5,307 nucleotides of DNA from positions 1 to 5,307 of the forward strand of contig JACZIY010000342.1 of the NCBI GenBank assembly GCA_014860845.1, given 5' to 3'. The DNA is from Anaerolineaceae bacterium. Its GTDB lineage: Bacteria > Chloroflexota > Anaerolineae > Anaerolineales > Anaerolineaceae. Both the position numbers and the translations under genes were made by a program. Each line of letters starts with the position of its first letter. Position 1 is the stretch's first letter. The notes below the pieces were generated by a model. That model searched no databases. It had not been told where the DNA came from and saw only the letters and a program-made list of their open reading frames with translations. Positions 1-4,845 of this stretch are shown in pieces.

Positions 1-599
1 AATAAATGGTGGCCGGTGCGAATAGCACTGACATAATCATTCTTAACCCCAGGTGCATGTTCTCCACTCACATATCCGTTGAGAACAACCACAGACATTT
101 CATTGTGAGTCATCCAATACTTTACTCGATCTCCTAAAGCGTTGGTAATCACATTGGTATACTCAACAAATGCTTCAGCAGTGCTACGAACAGTCCAACC
201 GCCTTCATCCTGTATAGCTTGCGGTAAATCCCAATGGTAAAGAGTTGCAAAGGGAATGATATTTGCCGCAAGTAACTCATCCACCAACCGGCTATAAAAA
301 TCAATACCAGCCTGTTCAATTTTTCCTCGTCCTTGTGGCAAAATTCGCGGCCATGCAATCGAGAAACGATAGGCTTGCAAGCCCATTTCGCGCATGAGTG
401 CTACATCATCACGATATCGGTTATAGTGGTCGATCGCTACATCACCTGTATCTCCATTCTTAATTTTTCCTGGTGTATGTGAAAACCGGTCCCAAATCGA
501 TTCGCCTTTCCCATCAGCATTCCAACCACCTTCAATTTGGTAAGATGACGTGGCGGCTGCCCATAAAAAGTTTTTGGGAAATTTTAAAATTTTTGTCAT
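1..599 (-). CDS. GH1 family beta-glucosidase, N-terminal part (runs off the left edge)
   Basis: Glycoside hydrolase family 1 enzymes are retaining beta-glycosidases that release glucose or related sugars from short beta-glucosides; this one has no signal peptide and is probably cytoplasmic. I translated 199 residues, with no stop before the window edge; the family usually has about 440-480, so the C-terminal half with the nucleophile (I/VTENG) lies outside. The GH1 N-terminal signature is complete at residues 11-25 (F11, W13, Y20, Q21, E23, G25). Further family marks are [11 protein letters not shown] at 78-88, YHWDLP at 121-126 (H122 is the usual glycone-binding His) and the acid/base motif THNE at 164-167 with E167. 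The residue after E167 is Met, where most members have Pro. The ATG at 599 lies 5 nt after the cupin stop codon, and a GGGGAG Shine-Dalgarno-like stretch (613-618) inside the cupin gene precedes it at long spacing. It is the second gene of that operon. Confidence 0.95.
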   Translation of the reverse strand, partial: MTKILKFPKNFLWAAATSSYQIEGGWNADGKGESIWDRFSHTPGKIKNGDTGDVAIDHYNRYRDDVALMREMGLQAYRFSIAWPRILPQGRGKIEQAGIDFYSRLVDELLAANIIPFATLYHWDLPQAIQDEGGWTVRSTAEAFVEYTNVITNALGDRVKYWMTHNEMSVVVLNGYVSGEHAPGVKNDYVSAIRTGHHL

Positions 600-604
600 G
601 TTTT

Positions 605-1033
605 TTAGCTGTCTCCCCATAATGATCTGGTTTCATTAATAATAAAATTACATTGTTGCTGTGATAATTTAATCTTTGGTGAATTGATGTCACTGGTTTC
701 ACGGTTTTCCACGATCAAGACCCGTGCATCTTTCGAGAGGGTATGCGAATGCCAACATCCACGTCTTACATTGTAAGTCAGGAAAGGCTGCATATCGACC
801 GAATGAATACAATCAACCTCTTCTTTTCCTTCACCAATCAGGAGAATGCATTGTCCTTCCAGCAGTACAAACACTTCATCGGTCTCATCATGCCTTTGCA
901 TATGAGAAATGTTTTCAGGCAGGAGTTCCGGATGGAACCGTAAAATGGCCACACGCCAGCTTTCATAATCGACAACAGGCTGGTAGCCTATTCCATCAAA
1001 CGTATCTACTTTCAATAATGTTTCATCAATCAT
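605..1033 (-). CDS. Small cupin-domain protein upstream of the beta-glucosidase
   Basis: A 142-residue single-domain cupin (beta-barrel) protein. Motif 1 is recognisable around residues 48-60: H48, then E53 in DEVFVLLEG, ending at G60. The usual first His of HxH is replaced by Q46. Motif 2 is represented by the GCWHSHTLS stretch (92-100), where H95 and perhaps H97 would be metal ligands, followed by DARVLIVEN (102-110). The likely metal set is therefore H48, E53 and H95. No signal peptide or membrane segment is visible. Start choice: the ATG at 1033 has AGAGG four bases upstream, and the frame closes a short way further upstream. The 5-nt gap to the GH1 gene implies co-transcription and a role in sugar handling, for example as a sugar-binding or isomerase-like cupin or a sensor. 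That role is inferred from context, and no enzyme activity can be named. Confidence 0.85.
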   Translation of the reverse strand: MIDETLLKVDTFDGIGYQPVVDYESWRVAILRFHPELLPENISHMQRHDETDEVFVLLEGQCILLIGEGKEEVDCIHSVDMQPFLTYNVRRGCWHSHTLSKDARVLIVENRETSDINSPKIKLSQQQCNFIINETRSLWGDS

Positions 1034-1185
1034 TTTGCCTCTTTCCGGATTGGAAACGCAGATACACTTCTATCACCGTTTCAGAACCAAAATTTAGAAA
1101 TGAGTGTTTCTTCAAATAATTGGATAAGCAATCTTGTCGTAAACGAAGTCATTTTACCATTCAATTTGTATTTCGTTATCTGATA

Positions 1186-1206
1186 TGAACATAGGTAGCC
1201 TGTTCA
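1186..1206. promoter_or_regulatory. Inverted repeat TGAACA-N9-TGTTCA, candidate operator
   Basis: Perfect 6-bp arms lie at 1186-1191 and 1201-1206, separated by 9 nt, about two helical turns end to end. The site sits in the 238-nt region between the divergent cupin/GH1 operon and the jelly-roll gene, upstream of both starts, which suits a dimeric regulator. The spacer is too long for a normal LexA box (GAAC-N4-GTTC). I see no further copy at the other promoters in the window. No convincing -35/-10 pair was found for the leftward cupin operon, although its promoter must lie in or beyond this gap. The assignment as an operator is inference only. Confidence 0.3.
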
Positions 1207-1259
1207 GTCTCAATCAAATTAAGTTATGAAAGCCCATTCCTTGTTGCCAGGTTTTTCGC

Positions 1260-1265
1260 TACAAT
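1260..1265 (+). promoter_or_regulatory. -10 box (TACAAT) for a leaderless transcript of the jelly-roll gene
   Basis: TACAAT matches the TATAAT consensus at 5 of 6 positions and ends exactly 6 nt before the ATG at 1272, so transcription would start at or beside the A of the start codon. No Shine-Dalgarno precedes this ATG. The hexamer 17 bp upstream (TTCCTT, 1237-1242) is a poor -35. The same geometry recurs at two other genes in this window, which strengthens the call. Confidence 0.5.
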
Positions 1266-1271
1266 ATCATT

Positions 1272-2033
1272 ATGCATCCTGATTTGATTTCACGTTCGAC
1301 ATCTGGGTCAATTGCCGAAGTTAACTCCGATGGACATCTCATCATAACCATCCCCGGTGGTCGTAAAGGCAAATATCGTTGGGCACAATTTGATGATTAT
1401 TTGCACCGTTTACGACGAAACTTCGAATGGCGACCTCCCTGTAGGATGTCTTTGATGGCGCGTTGTAATAATCCATCGCATGCAGGCACCTGGGGTTTTG
1501 GCTTCTGGAATGACCCCTTTAACGCCAACCTGGGTATCAGTGGCAGTGTCAGACGCTTGCCGGCTTTACCCAATTGTGCCTGGTTTTTTTACGCATCCGA
1601 GCACAATTATCTTTCGTTTCATGACCATCTGCCAGCTCAGGGATTTCTGTCAGCAACATTTTCTTCACCTAGAATTCCCCCCCTCTTATTATCATTGGGA
1701 ATACCTTTTTTCCCCTTATTGTTCTGGAAAGGATTCACCCGGGTGGCACGTTGTGGATTAGCAACACTCATCCGACAGGATGCTGTTCAGATACAAGTGG
1801 ATGTTACTGAATGGCATTCCTACCAGATTAAATGGGATAAAAACGGTGTGCTCTTCAGCATCGATGAAAAAACTGTGCTGAAAACAGCAATCCATCCTTT
1901 TGGCAAGCAAGGACTTGTGATCTGGGTCGATAATCAATATGCAGCGTTTCCACCTGATGGAAAATTAATATTTGGAACATTGGCTACTACAGAATCGACG
2001 ACTCTTGAAATTGGTGATCTACAGATTGATTAA
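1272..2033 (+). CDS. Concanavalin A-like lectin/glucanase-fold protein (GH16/LamG-like), probably non-catalytic
   Basis: A 253-residue protein I recognise as resembling the jelly-roll proteins often labelled GH16-like in Anaerolineae genomes; that recognition is from memory. Visible marks are GTWGFGFWNDPF (72-83), which corresponds to the GLWPAFWL-type strand of GH16 folds, RRLPALPNCAWFF (94-106), PAQGFLSATF (121-130), EWHSYQIKWDKNGVLFSID (180-198) and GLVIWVDNQYAAFPPDG (214-230). The last two are typical strands of the second half of such sandwiches. The GH16 catalytic signature ExDxxE was not found, so carbohydrate binding is more likely than hydrolysis. There is no signal peptide. A hydrophobic stretch at 136-152 (PPLLLSLGIPFFPLLFW) sits mid-domain and could be a membrane-contacting or buried insertion. 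Start: the ATG at 1272 has no Shine-Dalgarno and appears leaderless; homologue lengths were not available to confirm it. It is transcribed away from the GH1 operon. Confidence 0.7.
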   Translation: MHPDLISRSTSGSIAEVNSDGHLIITIPGGRKGKYRWAQFDDYLHRLRRNFEWRPPCRMSLMARCNNPSHAGTWGFGFWNDPFNANLGISGSVRRLPALPNCAWFFYASEHNYLSFHDHLPAQGFLSATFSSPRIPPLLLSLGIPFFPLLFWKGFTRVARCGLATLIRQDAVQIQVDVTEWHSYQIKWDKNGVLFSIDEKTVLKTAIHPFGKQGLVIWVDNQYAAFPPDGKLIFGTLATTESTTLEIGDLQID

Positions 2034-2233
2034 CTACAAAATCAAAGAAGTTATTCCCTTGATCCTGTAGTAAGAGACGAAATTTTTCCAAACCATTTTG
2101 GAGAGCTGATGAAAGCGATAAAGCCCTCCACCAATAGCTCCTGGATTCCCGGTTCAAATGCAGAACAAGGATCATCTGCCACCCTATTCCATGGCAGAAA
2201 AATTTAAATTTCCCAGGAGAAAGACAATCGCAG

Positions 2234-2253
2234 CATTGCACGCTTCATTGCAC
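2234..2253. repeat. Direct repeat CATTGCAC x2, 12-bp period
   Basis: CATTGCAC occurs at 2234-2241 and again at 2246-2253, separated by GCTT. It lies in non-coding sequence (or the start of a doubtful minus-strand frame). It may be a tandem binding site or simply chance; no function can be assigned. Confidence 0.35.
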
Positions 2254-2338
2254 ATAGATCTAACGAGCCAATACCTCCTTCCCTAAAAATTTTGAGGTTT
2301 CCCTCCATAACATTATCGTGTTTCCTGGTAAAGTGTCT

Positions 2339-2393
2339 GTGAAATTTCCGTGATTTATGCGTGAAATTTGATTAGAACTTCAACGAAATTCTT
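2339..2393. repeat. 11-bp-phased repeat array with GAAATT every 22 bp
   Basis: Three adjoining 11-mers begin at 2339, 2350 and 2361: GTGAAATTTCC, GTGATTTATGC and GTGAAATTTGA. The core GAAATT appears at 2341, 2363 and 2385, exactly 22 bp apart, with degenerate copies at the intermediate 11-bp positions. A period of 11 bp puts the AAATTT blocks on about the same face of the helix, as in intrinsically curved DNA or an array of regulator sites. It lies just left of the terminator, not upstream of any recognised gene start, so its role is unknown. Confidence 0.45.
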
Positions 2394-2401
2394 AATTACA
2401 A

Positions 2402-2440
2402 AACTGTCATCCAAATTTTTTCAGATGACAGTTCTTTTTT
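2402..2440 (+). terminator. Rho-independent terminator (plus strand)
   Basis: A perfect 10-bp stem, AACTGTCATC (2402-2411) with GATGACAGTT (2424-2433), encloses a 12-nt loop that is T-rich and is followed directly by CTTTTTT (2434-2440). The T-run direction fits plus-strand transcription, most simply ending the jelly-roll gene transcript with a 3' UTR of about 400 nt. The minus-strand side has only a weak TTTTG after the stem, but it lies about 35 nt past the prenyltransferase stop codon, so some bidirectional use is possible. The stem has only moderate GC content. Confidence 0.75.
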
Positions 2441-2468
2441 CAATTTTTTTTTGGTTAAAACGGAATAA

Positions 2469-3470
2469 TTATAGGATCCACAACCTCAGGATAACTTCCA
2501 AAATCAGCCCCAGCATCAAGAACATTCCATAGCGGCGATTATGGAAAAACGAAATTGCCGAAAACCACAATGGCCAGATGCTGGGGTCATACTCAGCCGG
2601 GCAGCTTTCAGGTTTTGGGGCTTTGTACATCGCCCATACTCTTGGTATAGCAGTTAAGGCTGCCAGTACGATTAACATAACCGGCGTAAAGAATCCCGTG
2701 ATAACCAGCGCAATGACAGTTAGATATTGCAGGGCGATCATTCCCAACACGGTATAACGAGCGGCTTTTTCACCCAGAATGACTGGCATGGTGTAGATTC
2801 TTTTGGCTTTATCTGCTGCTAATTTATCGATGTGTTTTCCAAATAATACAGCTGTTGGTCCCAATGCGTATGGCAAACTTGCCCAGACGACGTTCCAATC
2901 CCAGGCACCACTGACCACATAGAAACCGCCACCCACCATCAGAGGGCCCCAGATAATTAAAACTGCAATTTCACCCATTCCAATATACTTGAGCGGGAAT
3001 GTATAAAATAATACAAAAACCACGCCAGCAATCATCAGCCACAGGGCAATGCTACCCCCTTGAATCACCAGCGGCAAGCCGGCTGCGACGGCAATCAATC
3101 CTGTTACAGCGATATAAACCAACAAGGATCGGATGGTCAACAAACCCTGTTCCAATGGTTGTGGACCATATTGGGTGCGAAAGTAATTATTTTTATCCAC
3201 ACCACGTTGATGATCAGTCAGATCGTTGATCAGATTGTTGGTGGCATGCGCGAACACCAGTCCCACAGCCAGCAACGCCCACCGCCCAAGGTGAAAACTA
3301 CCGTCTCGCCAGGCAAAGATGCCCGCCAATGCCGCTGAAATGAATGTCATGATCAACACGGCTGCGCGGGTCGAAATTAACCAGCGCGAAATGATATCCA
3401 ATGCATCCCATTCTGCTTTGTCAATACGCGGAATGACTCTTAAGGCTTTTAACCACATACTTGCGTTCAT
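2469..3470 (-). CDS. UbiA-superfamily prenyltransferase (MenA-like)
   Basis: A polytopic inner-membrane enzyme of 333 residues. The superfamily attaches polyprenyl chains from prenyl diphosphates to aromatic acceptors, for example 1,4-dihydroxy-2-naphthoate in menaquinone synthesis. The first Asp-rich motif is NDLTDHQRGVD at residues 82-92, matching the MenA-type NDxxDxxxGxD. The second is around 215-233, with D215 and D220 in DKLAAD followed by TMPVILG (227-233). The spacing between the two Asp is one residue longer than the common DxxxD. Roughly eight hydrophobic segments follow an N-terminal amphipathic leader (about 1-30); the first runs from about 36 to 54. Motif style favours a MenA-like quinone role, but no menaquinone genes are near, so the acceptor is uncertain. 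Start: the ATG at 3470 has AAAGGA with 7-nt spacing; the TTG two codons upstream sits too close to that site. It has its own promoter and ends convergently toward the jelly-roll gene. Confidence 0.85.
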   Translation of the reverse strand: MNASMWLKALRVIPRIDKAEWDALDIISRWLISTRAAVLIMTFISAALAGIFAWRDGSFHLGRWALLAVGLVFAHATNNLINDLTDHQRGVDKNNYFRTQYGPQPLEQGLLTIRSLLVYIAVTGLIAVAAGLPLVIQGGSIALWLMIAGVVFVLFYTFPLKYIGMGEIAVLIIWGPLMVGGGFYVVSGAWDWNVVWASLPYALGPTAVLFGKHIDKLAADKAKRIYTMPVILGEKAARYTVLGMIALQYLTVIALVITGFFTPVMLIVLAALTAIPRVWAMYKAPKPESCPAEYDPSIWPLWFSAISFFHNRRYGMFLMLGLILEVILRLWIL

Positions 3471-3477
3471 TTTCAAA

Positions 3478-3483
3478 TCCTTT
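3478..3483 (-). promoter_or_regulatory. Shine-Dalgarno AAAGGA fixing the prenyltransferase start
   Basis: On the minus strand AAAGGA is followed by 7 nt and then the ATG at 3470. For the alternative TTG codon at 3476 the spacing would be only 1 nt, so the ATG is preferred and the protein loses two residues compared with the longest reading. Confidence 0.7.
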
Positions 3484-3496
3484 AACTCAATAATAA

Positions 3497-3515
3497 TCGG
3501 ATAAATTATATCCGA
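3497..3515 (-). promoter_or_regulatory. Prenyltransferase promoter: TATAAT -10 box inside a 7-bp inverted repeat
   Basis: On the minus strand a perfect TATAAT lies at 3510-3505, giving an expected start near 3498 and a 5' UTR of about 28 nt that contains the Shine-Dalgarno. The -10 box is embedded in the dyad TCGGATA-AATTA-TATCCGA (3497-3515), so a bound repressor would cover the core promoter. No good -35 hexamer is visible at 16-18 bp. Promoter identity is well supported by position; operator function is inference. Confidence 0.5.
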
Positions 3516-3547
3516 AATTGAATTAAATTTCTTTATTTTGTAAAATC

Positions 3548-3559
3548 TTCGATATCGAA
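3548..3559. repeat. 12-bp perfect palindrome TTCGATATCGAA
   Basis: This lies between the DUF429 stop codon and the prenyltransferase promoter, about 38 bp upstream of its -10 box, where an activator could bind. It has no T-run suited to termination and its hairpin would have only a 4-bp stem with a loop, so it is unlikely to be the DUF429 terminator. Confidence 0.35.
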
Positions 3560-3563
3560 TAAT

Positions 3564-4337
3564 TTAGAATCTGAATCGCGACATTTCATCCTGCTTGATC
3601 GGCAGGAAAATTTCCCCTTCGCGTTTATCCCCCATCGTTTGGATTTTCTCAGGTTTATGATGCATCATCCAGGCCAGATAAGCGCACCCAATGGCATTTA
3701 ATTCCCCCGGTTGGTATATATCATCCGCGGGTAGAATTCCTTTTATCAGCCGAAAGCGGGTTACTTCTTCAAAAAAATTCATCGCGTCTTTAACGGCTAC
3801 ACCCTGTTCATACAGGATCAATTGCCGTTGCAACCTACCTTCCAGACTCAACTCATCAAATAGCGCATTTCCCCCGATCAAGCGGCTGAAAACAGCCTCC
3901 GCCGGAGCCTCGACGAAGTGTCGCTTGTCATCTTCCAGGTAGGGTTGGTAGCCAAGTTTTCGAATCCGTTGAAACAATTTGAATCCCCGTCGTACCCACA
4001 CCATGCACTCCGATTCGACCGCCGGAGTGCGATTCACCTGAATTCCTTCCTGCAGTAACAAAAACTCAACTTTTCTCAAATCTCCACGTTCGCTGACAGG
4101 TACAGAAAACAGCCTGTGAGTATCCTCATCTGCGTCCACCAGCCCTTGATTAACCATTTGTGGCCCATTAATCGCAACACAGGCGGATCCCAATCCGGCT
4201 AAATAGGCCAGGATCTCACGCAGCGGTCCATTCCCAATCGCCTGAATATGCATATTCTCGTCTAATGCAGCAAAAACATACGGTTGGTATCTTTGAGAGG
4301 GGTCGATCCCCAAGAAGGAGAGCGGAGTTTCACTCAT
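3564..4337 (-). CDS. DUF429 family protein (predicted RNase H-like nuclease fold)
   Basis: A 257-residue soluble protein with the DUF429 layout. It has GIDPS at 10-14 (D12, first acidic residue of the fold), VAINGP at 54-59, RKVEFLLLQEGI at 88-99, VEAPAEAVFSRL at 142-153 (the E-x-P-A segment), ELNAIGCAYLAWM at 212-224, and EGEIFLP at 240-246 near the C terminus. The family is predicted to be a metal-dependent nuclease or related enzyme, but its biological role is not established. In the members I recall, the second and last core positions are Asp (AIDAP and LDA); here they are N57 and N214, so activity may be altered. Start: the ATG at 4337 has no properly spaced Shine-Dalgarno and sits 6 nt after a -10 box, as for a leaderless transcript. 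It is divergent from the DUF3054 gene, and the downstream prenyltransferase has its own promoter 90 nt away. Confidence 0.8.
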   Translation of the reverse strand: MSETPLSFLGIDPSQRYQPYVFAALDENMHIQAIGNGPLREILAYLAGLGSACVAINGPQMVNQGLVDADEDTHRLFSVPVSERGDLRKVEFLLLQEGIQVNRTPAVESECMVWVRRGFKLFQRIRKLGYQPYLEDDKRHFVEAPAEAVFSRLIGGNALFDELSLEGRLQRQLILYEQGVAVKDAMNFFEEVTRFRLIKGILPADDIYQPGELNAIGCAYLAWMMHHKPEKIQTMGDKREGEIFLPIKQDEMSRFRF

Positions 4338-4343
4338 CCTATT

Positions 4344-4372
4344 AGTGTAGCGGATTTTTTATCCAGGATCAA
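4344..4372 (-). promoter_or_regulatory. DUF429 promoter TTGATC-N17-TACACT, leaderless
   Basis: Read on the minus strand, TTGATC (4372-4367) matches the -35 consensus at 4 of 6 and TACACT (4349-4344) the -10 at 4 of 6, with an ideal 17-bp spacer. The -10 ends 6 nt before the ATG at 4337, putting the transcript start at or next to the start codon. This is the best complete sigma-70-type promoter in the window. Confidence 0.55.
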
Positions 4373-4442
4373 ATTTCCTGGCTGTCCTATTTCCTGGAGA
4401 GAAAAGCTGGTCGAATTTATCAATCTTACCGCAGGTATCATC

Positions 4443-4448
4443 TATAAT
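4443..4448 (+). promoter_or_regulatory. Perfect -10 box (TATAAT) for a leaderless DUF3054 transcript
   Basis: TATAAT ends exactly 6 nt before the ATG at 4455. No Shine-Dalgarno precedes this ATG; the nearest purine-rich stretch (GCAGGT, 4431-4436) is much too far away. No convincing -35 is seen at 16-18 bp. The divergent DUF429 promoter lies within 100 bp, so both genes share a 117-nt regulatory gap. Confidence 0.55.
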
Positions 4449-4454
4449 AAAAGT

Positions 4455-4844
4455 ATGAAATCAAATAAAAATGACTATTCAAATTTATTAATCTTTGGAG
4501 ATTTTCTTACATTCCTGCTGGTGACCCTGATCGGATTTGCTAATCATAATAGTCAATTCGATGTATTGAGAGTACTTTCGAACTGGCTACCGCTTTGTCT
4601 GGCCTGGGGTATGGCAGCACCCATCTTAGGCTTATGGAATTCAAACCATATTCCGCTGCAAAAATCCTGGTGGAGAATCATTTGGGCTGTGATCCTGAGT
4701 GTGCCCCTGGCTGTTGTGATCCGTGGCTTTATTCTTAATACACCAACGATCGGGGTTTTTGTACTGGTAATGGTGGCTTTCTCCGTTTTAGGTCTTTTTA
4801 TCTGGCGCATGGTCTGGCAAGTGTTCCTGAGAAGGAAGTCTTGA
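4455..4844 (+). CDS. DUF3054 family integral membrane protein
   Basis: A 129-residue hydrophobic protein with about four transmembrane helices: roughly 9-28, 43-62, 72-90 and 97-118. Family-like marks are FGD (14-16) in helix 1, GFANHN (27-32) after it, a proline-containing stretch WGMAAPILGLW (51-61), VPLAVVIRG (83-91) with the conserved-looking R90, and a terminal WR (117-118) followed by a basic tail RRKS. The length fits the family, which is common in actinobacteria and Chloroflexota; its function is unknown. The frame stays open for 57 codons further upstream, but that stretch is mostly antisense to the DUF429 gene and does not read like a membrane protein. The ATG at 4455, placed right after a TATAAT box, is therefore chosen. 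The stop codon is one base from the convergent MFS gene's stop. Confidence 0.8.
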   Translation: MKSNKNDYSNLLIFGDFLTFLLVTLIGFANHNSQFDVLRVLSNWLPLCLAWGMAAPILGLWNSNHIPLQKSWWRIIWAVILSVPLAVVIRGFILNTPTIGVFVLVMVAFSVLGLFIWRMVWQVFLRRKS

Positions 4845-4845
4845 A

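Larger units (their letters stand above)
2034..2468. other. 435-nt intergenic region between convergent genes, no convincing gene
   Basis: This gap separates the stop codon of the jelly-roll gene from the 3' end of the leftward prenyltransferase gene. I read it in all frames. An 84-codon minus-strand frame (1987-2241) and a plus-strand frame of about 50 codons ending near 2208 are open, but neither resembles a known family or has a good ribosome-binding site. The first also overlaps the end of the jelly-roll gene. The part near 2040-2220 could be a decayed gene, but I cannot identify it. Non-coding content that can be supported is a short direct repeat near 2234-2253, an 11-bp-phased repeat at 2339-2393 and a rho-independent terminator at 2402-2440. 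A near-perfect palindrome, CCTAAAAATTTTGAGG, lies at 2282-2297. Confidence 0.5.

Noticed and set aside
149..358. 69-codon minus-strand open frame inside the GH1 gene
   Set aside because: It is out of frame with the GH1 protein, which is continuous with all its N-terminal motifs across this stretch.
724..1119. 131-codon plus-strand open frame opposite the cupin gene
   Set aside because: It is the shadow of the minus-strand cupin gene, whose motifs and operon spacing are clear; the plus-strand protein shows no domain.
1186..1206. LexA (SOS) box reading of TGAACA-N9-TGTTCA
   Set aside because: The GAAC to GTTC spacing is 11 nt, whereas the Gram-positive type box has 4, and the neighbouring genes are not DNA-repair genes.
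1241..1270. TTGTTG-N18-TATCAT as the promoter for the jelly-roll gene
   Set aside because: Transcription would begin a few bases inside the coding sequence, past the ATG; the overlapping TACAAT at 1260-1265 is a better -10 match and fits the ATG position.
1987..2241. 84-codon minus-strand open frame over the end of the jelly-roll gene
   Set aside because: It has no recognisable family, overlaps the real gene antisense, has an unusual composition and no clear ribosome-binding site; it is kept only as a remote possibility of a decayed gene.
2282..2297. Palindrome CCTAAAAATTTTGAGG as a terminator
   Set aside because: It has almost no loop, a single mismatch pair, an AT-only centre and no following T-run.
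3471..3476. TTG start two codons upstream of the prenyltransferase ATG
   Set aside because: The AAAGGA site would be only 1 nt from the TTG but is 7 nt from the ATG at 3470.
4284..4454. Upstream extension of the DUF3054 reading frame to an ATG at 4284
   Set aside because: The extra 57 codons largely lie antisense to the DUF429 start region, do not look like the membrane family, and bypass the TATAAT box that sits 6 nt before the ATG at 4455.
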